Shown one piece after another: positions 24,904 to 31,922 of a stretch of 64,000 nucleotides of DNA. The translations under genes were made by a program, and so were the position numbers. Under the pieces are notes generated by a model, which was given only the letters and a program-made list of their open reading frames with translations, had not been told where the DNA came from and searched no databases. Within the stretch, counting starts at the first letter, position 1, and each line of letters begins with the position of its first letter. Origin of the DNA: Brachybacterium aquaticum. Lineage in GTDB: Bacteria; Actinomycetota; Actinomycetes; Actinomycetales; Dermabacteraceae. Where the stretch lies: NCBI RefSeq assembly GCF_014204755.1, contig NZ_JACHLZ010000001.1, positions 3,038,001-3,102,000 of the forward strand. The letters are read 5' to 3'.

Positions 24904-25488
24904 ATGCCCAAGAAGTTCAGTCCGGAGCTGCGTGACCGTGCCGTGCGCATGGTCTACGACCGCCAGGCACTCGAAGGTGGCCCACGATCGGAGTCGATCC
25001 GAGCTGTCGCGCCCCAACTCGGCGTTGGCATGGAGACGCTGAGGATCTGGTGCAACCGCTACGGGCCAGCCGAGCCCTCGGCCGGCCCCGCGGAGTCTCT
25101 CGAGGAGGAGAACCGCAGACTGCGTCGAGAGCTCGCCGAGTCCCGGCGGGCCAACGAGATCCTCAAGGCCGCCTCCGTGTTTTTCGCCAGGGAACCAGGC
25201 CACCCCACGACGAAAAGATTGCCTTCATCGATAGGCATCGCGATCACTTCGGGGTCGAGGCCATCTGCCGCGTCCTGGGCGCGACGGAACGTGGGTTCCT
25301 CACCTCTCGCGGCTACCGTGCCGCGAAGCAGCGCCCGGCATCGGCCAGAGCGGTCCGTGACGAGGTGCTCGTCGAAGAGATCCGTCGGATTCATGCCGAG
25401 AACTACGGCCTCTACGGGTATCGGAAGATGCATCACGCGATGCGCCGTGCCGGATGGGAAGTCGGCCGCGACCAGACCGCTCGGCTGA
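24904..25488 (+). CDS. IS3 transposase OrfA (open frame runs into orfB region)
   Basis: The first 96 or so residues are OrfA: KFSPELRDRAVRMVYDRQ, a helix-turn-helix (IRAVAPQLGVGMETLRIWC) and a leucine-zipper-like coiled coil (LEEENRRLRRELAESRRANE, ILKAASVFF). The frame stays open to 25488, but the extra residues are out-of-frame orfB sequence. GTGTTTTTCG near 25177-25186 is a good slippery site for the -1 shift that makes the OrfAB fusion in this family. ATG 24904 has AAGGAG 11 nt upstream. Confidence 0.75.
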   Translation: MPKKFSPELRDRAVRMVYDRQALEGGPRSESIRAVAPQLGVGMETLRIWCNRYGPAEPSAGPAESLEEENRRLRRELAESRRANEILKAASVFFAREPGHPTTKRLPSSIGIAITSGSRPSAASWARRNVGSSPLAATVPRSSARHRPERSVTRCSSKRSVGFMPRTTASTGIGRCITRCAVPDGKSAATRPLG

Positions 25489-25913
25489 TGAAAGCTGCTG
25501 GTCTGTGCGGGATACGCCGTGGTCGAAAGGTGTTCACGACGAGCCCTGCTGGTGGCCTGGACCGTCGTCCTGATCTGGTCGAGCGGAACTTCACGGCTGC
25601 CGGACCGAATCAGCTCTGGGTCGCTGACATCACCTACGTCCGGATCCCGTCCGGGTTCTGCTACACCGCGTTCATCACAGACGTTTTCACGCGAAGGATC
25701 GTCGGCTGGGCAGTGGCCACCAGCCTCCGCACTGAGGCACTGCCACTGCAGGCTCTCGAGCAGGCCCTCCAGACCTCCCCGGCAGAAGCGTCTCGGACTG
25801 GGCTGACCCATCACAGCGATAGGGGCAACAACTACGTCTCGCTGGCCTACTCCGATGCGCTGATCACCGCCGGAGTCCAGGCCTCGGTCGGATCCGTCGG
25901 AGACAGCTACGAC

Positions 25914-26174
25914 TGTCAGTCTCTTTCTACCCGGTCCCGCGAGGATTGGGGAGCCCCGGCCGGCGCGGTCTGACCCTTGCTTACGATTGGCCCGAGTGGT
26001 GCCTTTGCGTTGATCTGTCGACCGCCCGGCCGGGCACGCAGTAAGCGCTGCCGCCGGATCGGGCGTGACCTAATAGGAGCCTGGAGCAGCATGTCGAGAG
26101 CGTCCCCGTGACAGTCCTGTCCACCCGCCGGCGACAGCGTGAGACCACGTTAACCGTCAAGGGAGACAGGCACC
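25914..26174 (+). ncRNA. Probable bridge RNA region of IS110 no. 2
   Basis: Non-coding left end of 261 bp. GCGTTGA at 26007-26013 is the complement of TCAACGC at the right border (27260-27266). TTACGAT at 25981-25987 shares TACGA with the left target CTACGAC. ATTGGCCCG (25986-25994) sits between the two candidate guides, as in element no. 1. Distances from the left border to the right-target guide are 93 and 105 nt in the two elements. Confidence 0.6.
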
Positions 26175-27245
26175 ATGAGCACACTCGAAACCGTCCGCTC
26201 CGGGCACGTCGTCATCGGCGTCGACACCCATAAGCACATCCATGTCGCCGCCGTGCTCGACACCATCGGCGGCATCCTGGCGACACTCACCGTCCCCACC
26301 GACACGGGTGGCTTCGAGCAGCTTCTCACCTGGGCGGACTCGTTCGGCAAGGTCCTTGCGTTCGGCATCGAGGGCACCGGTTCCTATGGTGCGACGTTGA
26401 CATCGTTCCTGCGCCGCCACGGACACAAGGTCGTCGAAGCAGGACGCCCTGATCGCCGCCAGCGGCGCCTGAACGGGAAATCCGACACCCTCGACGCGGA
26501 GAACGCCGCCCGCTCCGTGCTCGCGGGGTTCGCGACGGTCATTCCGAAGACCGCGGACAGCAGCGTCGAGATGATCAGGCAGCTCAAGATCGCGCACGAT
26601 TCAGCCGTGACCGACCGCTCCGCCGCGATGATCTCGATGAAGGCGATGCTCGTCCACGCCGACGACACGCTGCGCCGGGAGACGAACCGGATGACGCCGA
26701 TCAAGCTCGCCCGACACCTCGCAGCGCTGCGCCCTCGCAACCTCGAGACGCCCGCAGACTCTCTCCGCCATGCGCTGCGGTCACTGGCCCGCAGATGGCA
26801 GCACCTGGACAGCGAAGCCAAGGAACTAAGGGCGTCGATCGAGGCGCTCGTCATTCGCACCGCACCCCAGCTGCTGGAGCAGTTCGGCATCGGCGTCGAT
26901 ACCGCAGCCGAGATCCTGATCGTCGCTGGCGACAACCCCGAGCGGATCCACTCCGAAGCCGCATTCGCGAAGCTCGCCGGTATCAGCCCCGTCCCGACCG
27001 GTTCCGGGATGACCAGCGGTCGACATCGCATCAACCACGGCGGCCATCGGCAGCTGAACGCCGCGATCTACCGCACCGTGATCGTCCGGATGAGGTTCCA
27101 CGAGCCGACCATCGCCTACGTCGCCCGTCGGACCGCCGAAGGCAAGAGCAAGCGCGACATCATCCGCTGCCTGAAGCGCTACGTCATCCGCGAGGTCTAC
27201 CAACTCATCAAGGTCAACCCCCGCACCGGCGAAATCGCGGGTTGA
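26175..27245 (+). CDS. IS110 family transposase (DEDD recombinase)
   Basis: 356 residues with all parts of the family: HVVIGVDTHKHIHVAAVLD (first Asp), AFGIEGTGSYGATL (Glu), NGKSDTLDAENAARS (acidic pair), and in the C-terminal domain QFGIGVDTAAEILI, LAGISPVPTGSGMTSGRHRI with the probable catalytic Ser, and NHGGHRQLNAAIYR. AAGGGAGA lies about 10 nt before ATG 26175. Intact and probably active. Its last 49 codons are repeated nearly exactly at 31923-32070. Confidence 0.92.
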   Translation: MSTLETVRSGHVVIGVDTHKHIHVAAVLDTIGGILATLTVPTDTGGFEQLLTWADSFGKVLAFGIEGTGSYGATLTSFLRRHGHKVVEAGRPDRRQRRLNGKSDTLDAENAARSVLAGFATVIPKTADSSVEMIRQLKIAHDSAVTDRSAAMISMKAMLVHADDTLRRETNRMTPIKLARHLAALRPRNLETPADSLRHALRSLARRWQHLDSEAKELRASIEALVIRTAPQLLEQFGIGVDTAAEILIVAGDNPERIHSEAAFAKLAGISPVPTGSGMTSGRHRINHGGHRQLNAAIYRTVIVRMRFHEPTIAYVARRTAEGKSKRDIIRCLKRYVIREVYQLIKVNPRTGEIAG

Positions 27246-27467
27246 CAACTATAGGAGCGTCAACGCCCTGGCTGAGACCGCCAACGGCCTCTACAAAGCC
27301 GAGCTCATCCACCGACGCCGCACCTGGCCCTCAGCGACCGCCGTCGAGATCGCCACTCTGGACTGGGTCACCTGGTGGAACACGAAGCGCCTGCACGAAG
27401 CACTCGACTATCGCACCCCGGCCGAAGTCGAAGCGGCCTACACTCACCCCACGACGACCGCGCCCGC
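27097..27467 (+). repeat. 371-bp direct repeat, left copy
   Basis: Covers the last 49 codons of the IS110 transposase, the IS110 right end and most of the IS3 orfB tail. The same 371 bp, with about four differences (for example Gln to His in the transposase tail), are present at 31923-32293. Confidence 0.95.
27242..27247 (+). promoter_or_regulatory. Outward TTGACA box at the right end of IS110 no. 2
   Basis: Same arrangement as in element no. 1: TTGACA overlaps the stop codon, 14 nt from the border; on a circle it would be 17 nt from CAGTCT of the left end. Confidence 0.5.
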
Positions 27468-27586
27468 GACCGTCTAACCACGGAACGGAACCCAGGGCGC
27501 TTCAATCCGGGCTTCTTAGCCGACCTGATCGCGCTGATGCTCAAGCTGTGATCACCAGCAGGCGAGATCTTCACAGGCCGCACGTG

Positions 27587-27624
27587 CGACGGCTCCCGGG
27601 GCCTTTCGACCCCGGGAGCCGTCG
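27587..27624. terminator. Bidirectional terminator hairpin
   Basis: Perfect 15-bp arms, 27587-27601 and 27610-27624, with an 8-nt loop containing TTTC. It ends the DUF2382 gene on the minus strand (10 nt after its stop codon) and insulates it from the IS3 element. Confidence 0.8.
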
Positions 27625-27634
27625 AAGCGGGTTG

Positions 27635-28450
27635 TCAGCGCCCGCGCGGATCGGTGTCCCGATCGACGTCAATCTCTTCCTTGCGCAGGTCCGCGCTGAC
27701 GGTCTCAGTCTCCTGCACGGTGCGCTTTCCCACGTTCACCTTCTCGGTGGCGACGGTCTCCTTCTGGACGACGGGCCGCTCCTCCTTGAGGGTGACGACC
27801 TCCTCCTCGTTGGCGGACTCGTCGATCGACCCGGTCGAGCGCGCATCCGCCGAGTCGGGGTCGATCGCCTCGCGCTCGACGACGAGCTCCTCGCGCCGGA
27901 CGGGGACCTCGATGTTCTGGGCCTCGGTGCGGACGCGCTTGCGCAGCCGCGCCCGTCCGGCCTCCTGCTGATGCGTGTCGACGCGGAGCCGCTCCTCGTG
28001 GGCGACCATCTGGCTGTCGTCCTCGACCCCGTCACCCGCGGCGGTGCGTCCCGCCTGGGCGCGAGAATCGTCGCGGCGTTCGTCCCGACCGGCGGTGTCA
28101 GCCGTGGGCGCCGGAGCGGTGCGGTCGGTGGTGCCGCCACCGTTCTGGTAGTAGCGGAACAGTTCCTGCTCCTCCTGGGGCGAGATCTGGCCGTCGGCCT
28201 CGACGCTGGGGGCGTCCTTGATGAAGTCCTTCGTGAAGGGCACCACCAGGTCGCCGTCGGCGGGGCGGGCGGCATCGACGGGCACGAAGGTCTCGCGCGT
28301 GCCGAAGAGACCCGTGTTGACCGTCACAAACGTCGGTCGCCCGGTTTCGTTATCGACGTAGACCTGTCCGACGGACCCAATCTTCTTGTTCTCGCTGTCG
28401 TAGACGGTGGAGTTCTCGAGCGCCTGGAGATCGTTCTTGTCATCGCCCAT
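27635..28450 (-). CDS. PRC-barrel and DUF2382 (YsnF/AvaK) stress protein
   Basis: 271 residues from ATG 28450. The N-terminal 90 residues are a PRC-barrel (NSTVYDSENKKIGSVGQVYV, GLFGTRETFVPVD), followed by a charged, Ala-rich linker and a DUF2382 domain (VAHEERLRVDTHQQEAGRAR, VPVRREELVVEREAID, LKEERPVVQKETVATEKVNV). Such proteins are linked to general stress in actinobacteria and Bacillus; the molecular role is unknown. ATG 28474 is an alternative start (AGAGGG 5 nt upstream); 28450 has AAGGAAG 11 nt upstream. One of the TACRKTGTAAG motifs lies 90 nt upstream. Confidence 0.85.
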   Translation of the reverse strand: MGDDKNDLQALENSTVYDSENKKIGSVGQVYVDNETGRPTFVTVNTGLFGTRETFVPVDAARPADGDLVVPFTKDFIKDAPSVEADGQISPQEEQELFRYYQNGGGTTDRTAPAPTADTAGRDERRDDSRAQAGRTAAGDGVEDDSQMVAHEERLRVDTHQQEAGRARLRKRVRTEAQNIEVPVRREELVVEREAIDPDSADARSTGSIDESANEEEVVTLKEERPVVQKETVATEKVNVGKRTVQETETVSADLRKEEIDVDRDTDPRGR

Positions 28451-28539
28451 GTGATATCTCGCTTCCTTGCTCATCACCGCCCTCTGGCCGGACGGTCTGC
28501 CTTCCCGAATGCCGGGTCTGGCCACCGTATCGCCGTGAG

Positions 28540-28550
28540 CTTACAATGTA
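28540..28550 (-). promoter_or_regulatory. Motif TACRKTGTAAG, site 1
   Basis: TACATTGTAAG on the minus strand, inside the palindrome TTACAATGTAA, upstream of the DUF2382 gene. Confidence 0.5.
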
Positions 28551-28629
28551 AACACGGCGCGTGGAACTCGGTCGGGGTGTGCCCCGAGCGCGTCGCCAGG
28601 AGCCGTCAATGCCTCGGCTGCTCACCCCC

Positions 28630-28655
28630 TACGTTGTAAGGTTGTACGTTGTAAG
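28630..28655 (+). promoter_or_regulatory. Motif TACRKTGTAAG, sites 2 and 3 in tandem
   Basis: TACGTTGTAAG at 28630-28640 and again at 28645-28655, part of a 15-bp tandem repeat TACGTTGTAAGGTTG. About 175-200 nt before the holin-like gene, facing it. Confidence 0.55.
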
Positions 28656-28830
28656 GTTGAACGCATCATCCCCGGTGGGTTAGGTCGTCCGGGGCTCTCG
28701 TCCCCCCGATGTGCGGACGGTTCGTCGTTGCCCGGCGTGATCCTCGGGCGTACGTCCCGGCGATCCGGAACTCATCGTGGAACGGGCGTCCTTGGAGCCG
28801 CTCGCCTCGTCCGAGAGAAAGAGAGTCCCC

Positions 28831-29241
28831 ATGAGTCATCCGGAATCCTCATCGCAGCCATCGCCGGCCGAACTCATCAGCCGTCTGTCGGAGCAGACTT
28901 CGCGCCTCGTGCGCGAGGAGTTCAAGCTCGCACGCGCCGAGATGACCGCTACGGCCAAGCAGGGAGGGGTCGGCGCTGGGCTTCTCGGCGCCGGCGGCGT
29001 GCTCGCCGCCTACGGCTTCGCGGCGCTGATCGCGACTGCCATCATCGCCCTTGCCCTTGTGCTCCCGGCATGGGCGGCAGCACTGATCGTCACGGCCGTC
29101 CTGTTCATCGCGGCGGCCATCGCGGCCCTCGTCGGCAAGAAGAAGGTCCAGGACCTTTCCCTCGCCCCCGAGCGCACAATCGACAGCCTGCAGGAAGACG
29201 TCGCCGAAGTGAAGGGAAACACACACCATGAGCATGCCTGA
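28831..29241 (+). CDS. Phage holin family (DUF1469-type) membrane protein
   Basis: 136 residues: an amphipathic N-terminal helix (ELISRLSEQTSRLVREEFKL, ARAEMTATAKQ), then two membrane helices (GVLAAYGFAALIATAIIALA and AALIVTAVLFIAAAIAALVG), and a charged tail. This is the actinobacterial holin-superfamily/DUF1469 pattern, a house gene of stress clusters and not evidence of a prophage. ATG 28831 is preceded by a GAGAGAAAGAGAG purine run. It overlaps the DUF3618 gene by 14 nt. Confidence 0.85.
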   Translation: MSHPESSSQPSPAELISRLSEQTSRLVREEFKLARAEMTATAKQGGVGAGLLGAGGVLAAYGFAALIATAIIALALVLPAWAAALIVTAVLFIAAAIAALVGKKKVQDLSLAPERTIDSLQEDVAEVKGNTHHEHA

Positions 29242-29578
29242 TCCCCAGCATCCCGAGCCCGACGCCGACGCTTCGCCCGAGGAGCTCGAGGCCGATATCG
29301 CCCGTACCCGTGAGGAGCTCGGCAAGACCGTTGAGCAGCTGACCTCCGCTCTTGATGTCAAGACGCAGGCCAAGCAGCAGGTCGGCCAGGCCACCGAACG
29401 AGCTCGTCGGCAGCTCGACGACGTGAAGGATCGAGCCGCACAACAGTTCTCGGCGGCCCGCGACGCGGTCACCGACGACGACGGTCAGCTCAATCGCAAC
29501 GGTTGGATCGCCGCCTCCGTGGCCGGTGCCGGGGTCGCCCTCGGGATCTACCTGATCATCCACGCGGCCCGCCGCTGA
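29228..29578 (+). CDS. DUF3618 family protein
   Basis: 116 residues: ASPEELEADIARTREELGKT begins the DUF3618 motif, continued by a coiled-coil region (QAKQQVGQATERARRQLDDV) and one C-terminal membrane helix (GWIAASVAGAGVALGIYLII). DUF3618 genes usually follow holin-like DUF1469 genes in actinobacteria, as here with a 14-nt overlap, and are thought to act together at the membrane. AAGGGA lies 9 nt before ATG 29228. Confidence 0.88.
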   Translation: MSMPDPQHPEPDADASPEELEADIARTREELGKTVEQLTSALDVKTQAKQQVGQATERARRQLDDVKDRAAQQFSAARDAVTDDDGQLNRNGWIAASVAGAGVALGIYLIIHAARR

Positions 29579-29614
29579 GGCCACGGGGACCCCGTCGACA
29601 ACGAAAGGCATCGC

Positions 29615-29914
29615 ATGTCCAAGAATGAGTCCACCAGCACGTCTGCCAAGATCCTCTACCGCCCAATCGGCATGCTCGGCGGCCTCGTGAGCGGAGCGAT
29701 CGCCGGGGTCATCTTTAAGCAGGCGTGGAAGCTCCTCACCCCACAATCCAGGAGCAACGAAGCCCCCAAAGCGTTGAAGTCAGACTTCAACCTCGGCCAG
29801 GTACTTCTCGCAGCCGCGCTGCAGGGTGCGATCTTCGCCTTCGTCAAGGCGCTCGTCGACCGCGGAGGTGCGCGAGGGTTCCAGCGCGTGTTCGGAGAAT
29901 GGCCCGGAAACTGA
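29615..29914 (+). CDS. DUF4235 family membrane protein
   Basis: 99 residues: KILYRPIGMLGGLVSGAIAG starts the first helix and LGQVLLAAALQGAIFAFVKA the second; RGGARGFQRVFGEWPG is the conserved tail of DUF4235. Function unknown; it is a regular companion of DUF3618 and the holin-like gene. Third gene of the plus-strand set, 36 nt after DUF3618, with GAAAGG 8 nt before its ATG. Confidence 0.88.
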   Translation: MSKNESTSTSAKILYRPIGMLGGLVSGAIAGVIFKQAWKLLTPQSRSNEAPKALKSDFNLGQVLLAAALQGAIFAFVKALVDRGGARGFQRVFGEWPGN

Positions 29915-29933
29915 CGACCTGGACCCCGCCCCG

Positions 29934-29977
29934 CGAGGGACGCCCCTGAGCCCGGCCGGGCTCAGGGGCGTCCCTCG
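29934..29977. terminator. Perfect 44-bp palindrome, bidirectional terminator
   Basis: 22-nt arms (29934-29955 and 29956-29977) with no mismatch and no spacer, between the convergent DUF4235 and YihY genes. Confidence 0.8.
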
Positions 29978-30001
29978 TCCACCCGCCGTGGTGCGCGGGG
30001 G

Positions 30002-31081
30002 TCACGCGTCCATGTCGCCTTTCTCTTGGCTGCGGCCCGCGGTCTCCCGCAGCCGGCGCGCCCGCTCGACGTCCTCGGCGAACTTCCGCTCGCGCTTGTC
30101 GCTGGCCTTGGTGTCGCGGGCCGGCAGCTGGAGTGTCTCCTCGGCTGACATGCCCGCCTGCAGTTCCCGGCCCCGCTCGATCTCGCTGTCGACCTCCGCG
30201 CCGAACAGCAGGATCGCGTTGATGATGTAGAGCCAGAGCAGCAGGATGATCACCCCGGCCAGGGCACCGTACGTCTTGTTGTAGTTGCCGAAGTTGGAGA
30301 CGTAGAAGAAGAACGCGAGGCTCGCGAGCACAGCGACGATGATCGCGATCAGGGCGCCCAGGCTGATCCAGCGCATCTTCGGCTGGCGGACGTTGGGTGT
30401 CGCGTAGTAGAGCAGCGCGACCACGATCACGACGATTGCCGCGAGTACCACCCACTTCCCAACGTTCCACACGGTGATCGCCGTCGAGCCCAGCCCGATC
30501 GCGCCGCCGACGGCCTCGGCGACCGGGCCGGACAGCACGACGATCATGAGGCCCACCGCGCCGAGTACGAGCACGAGTGCGGTCAGTAGGTACATCTGCA
30601 CGGTTAGCTTGATCGCACCGCGCCCCTCGGGGACGTCGTGGATCTGGTTCATCGCGCGCCCGAAGGCCTTGATGTAGCTCGAGGCGGACCAGAGGGCCGC
30701 GAGGAGGCCGATGACCAGGCCCAGACCGGGGGCGGGAGCGGTCAGGACGGACTCGAGAGCGGGCCGGATCGTCTGCCACGTGTCGGCCGGGATGATGCCC
30801 TCAGCCTGATCGAGGATCGAGGTCAACGATCCGCTCTGGCCGAAGAGGCTGAGAATCGAGACGAGCGCCACGAGCGCGGGGAACATCGAGAGCACGGTGC
30901 GGTAGGTGAGCCCGGACGCGAGGTCCGTGCACCCATCGGCCGAGAACTCCCGCACGGTCGTGCGCATCACGTATTTCCAGGATGGAGCCGTGATCTCCGC
31001 CGGACTGTCGGGCTTACGGTCGTCTTCAGGGTCAGGGGCATCAGCCGGGTTCTCGTGGTCGTGGGTCGCCTGTCGTGACAT
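30002..31081 (-). CDS. YihY/virulence factor BrkB family membrane protein
   Basis: 359 residues; a charged N-terminal tail of about 45, then six membrane helices. Family motifs are ASGLTYRTVLSMFPALVALV, ALWSASSYIKAFGRAMNQIH, LLYYATPNVRQPKMRWISLG and NFGNYNKTYGALAGVIILLL. YihY proteins are inner-membrane proteins of unknown transport role, once misnamed RNase BN. GAGAGGA lies 7 nt before ATG 31081. A TACRKTGTAAG motif at 31104-31114 lies just upstream, and the TetR gene diverges from it. Confidence 0.9.
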   Translation of the reverse strand: MSRQATHDHENPADAPDPEDDRKPDSPAEITAPSWKYVMRTTVREFSADGCTDLASGLTYRTVLSMFPALVALVSILSLFGQSGSLTSILDQAEGIIPADTWQTIRPALESVLTAPAPGLGLVIGLLAALWSASSYIKAFGRAMNQIHDVPEGRGAIKLTVQMYLLTALVLVLGAVGLMIVVLSGPVAEAVGGAIGLGSTAITVWNVGKWVVLAAIVVIVVALLYYATPNVRQPKMRWISLGALIAIIVAVLASLAFFFYVSNFGNYNKTYGALAGVIILLLWLYIINAILLFGAEVDSEIERGRELQAGMSAEETLQLPARDTKASDKRERKFAEDVERARRLRETAGRSQEKGDMDA

Positions 31082-31103
31082 CGTCCATCCTCTCAATCGC
31101 GTT

Positions 31104-31114
31104 CTTACACCGTA
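31104..31114 (-). promoter_or_regulatory. Motif TACRKTGTAAG, site 4
   Basis: TACGGTGTAAG on the minus strand, within TTACACCGTAA, in the divergent YihY/TetR control region; it also contains a TACGGT -10-like box facing YihY. Confidence 0.5.
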
Positions 31115-31165
31115 AGGCTAACGATGTACTGCGAGGTCGGGGTGGCATCGAATCAGCGAGGACTG

Positions 31166-31171
31166 GATACT
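31166..31171 (+). promoter_or_regulatory. -10 box, leaderless start of the TetR gene
   Basis: GATACT, 6 nt before ATG 31178. Confidence 0.45.
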
Positions 31172-31177
31172 GGCTCC

Positions 31178-31894
31178 ATGGACAGCACGGCAGAGGGCAC
31201 GGAATCCCGCAGGAGCGGTCGGCGGCTCGACCGCGACACGGTCATCAAGGAGGCGCTGCGCGTGGTCGATCGAGAAGGTTCTCGCGCGCTCACGATGCGC
31301 GGCCTCGGTCAGGAGCTCGGCGTCGAGGCCATGTCGCTGTACCGCTACGTCACGGGTCGTGAGGATCTTCTCGAGGGCATCGTCGTGTGCTTGCTCGAGG
31401 GCGTCACGGCCGAGCTCGCGAACGCGCGCCCGGCGAGCTGGCAGCAGTATCTGCAAACCCTCGCGCACATCGTGCGTGATCTAGCTCTCGAGCACCCGCT
31501 CGCCTTCCCGCTCGTCGCGACCCGGCATCCTGCCGCCCCGTGGCTGCGGCCGCCGCTGCGCAGCCTCGAGGTGGTCGAGGACTTCCTCACGACGCTCGGC
31601 GAGTTCGGCTTCAGCGACGAGCAGAAGGTCGGCGCGTATCGCTCCTTCACGAGCTTCCTGCTGGGCCAGCTGCTTCTCGAGGCGGCCGCGCGCGGCGACG
31701 GGGTCGCGCCGCCGGAGGAACCGTTCGACGAGGGGGACGCGGACGTGCCCAACCGGGACGGGCGCATCCAGCTCTCCCCGGGCAGCGAGGTGCTGCGACT
31801 GCGCCCGATGCTGAGCGAGAACCACGGCGCCGAGGAGTTCGAGTTGTCGCTCGAGTCACTGCTCGACCGTATCGAGCTCGAGGTCTCCCAGTAG
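31178..31894 (+). CDS. TetR/AcrR family regulator (TetR_C-type)
   Basis: 238 residues. The N-terminal helix-turn-helix is LDRDTVIKEALRVVDREG, TMRGLGQELGVEAMSLYRYV, which is the TetR-subclass signature, followed by a ligand domain (LAHIVRDLALEHPLAFPLVA, AYRSFTSFLLGQLLLEAAAR) of the tetracycline-repressor C-terminal type. It probably represses its own gene and its neighbours. The divergent YihY promoter carries TTACACCGTAA, a plausible TetR palindrome, and related motifs occur before the other stress genes. Only 28 bp after its stop the 371-bp repeat begins. Confidence 0.9.
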   Translation: MDSTAEGTESRRSGRRLDRDTVIKEALRVVDREGSRALTMRGLGQELGVEAMSLYRYVTGREDLLEGIVVCLLEGVTAELANARPASWQQYLQTLAHIVRDLALEHPLAFPLVATRHPAAPWLRPPLRSLEVVEDFLTTLGEFGFSDEQKVGAYRSFTSFLLGQLLLEAAARGDGVAPPEEPFDEGDADVPNRDGRIQLSPGSEVLRLRPMLSENHGAEEFELSLESLLDRIELEVSQ

Positions 31895-31922
31895 GTGGGT
31901 CGTGCGTCGATCCCTCCGAAGC

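Larger units (their letters stand above)
25914..27261 (+). mobile_element. IS110 family element no. 2, nested in IS3 orfB
   Basis: 1348 bp between TACGAC on the left and AACGCCCTGG on the right; removing it restores the IS3 frame (YD then NALAE). Left end TGTCAGTCT resembles TGTGAGTCT of element no. 1, and right ends share TTGACA, ATAGGAG and a final TC. The two transposases are clearly different in sequence, so these are different elements, not recent copies. Confidence 0.9.
25179..27477 (+). pseudogene. IS3 transposase OrfB (DDE), split by IS110 insertion
   Basis: In the -1 frame from about 25185: DEKIAFIDRHRDHFGVEAIC, IHAENYGLYGYRKMHHAMRR, then the rve core NQLWVADITYVRIPSGFCYT (first Asp) and LTHHSDRGNNYVSLAY (second Asp), up to GSVGDSYD at 25913. 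After the IS110 element the frame resumes at 27262 with NALAETANGLYKAELIHRRR, which holds the catalytic Glu, and ends at TAA 27475-27477. The insertion therefore removes the catalytic Glu from the translated product. Confidence 0.9.
24856..27504 (+). mobile_element. IS3 family element, interrupted by a second IS110 element
   Basis: Perfect 24-bp inverted ends, 24856-24879 and 27481-27504, with the TG...CA termini normal for IS3. Without the 1348-bp IS110 element inside, it would be about 1.3 kb, the usual size. I see no 3- or 4-bp target duplication at its borders. Confidence 0.92.
28451..28830. other. Divergent control region of the stress gene set
   Basis: Between the DUF2382 gene (minus) and the holin-like gene (plus). 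It holds three of the four TACRKTGTAAG motifs, two of them in a 15-bp tandem repeat, and no gene that I can support. Confidence 0.5.

Noticed and set aside
25177-25190. Frame change in the IS3 gene as a mutation
   Set aside because: GTGTTTTTCG is a plausible programmed -1 slippery site and frameshifting is normal in this family.
28831-29241. Prophage signal from the holin-family gene
   Set aside because: No other phage genes; the DUF1469/DUF3618/DUF4235 set is a normal chromosomal group in actinobacteria.
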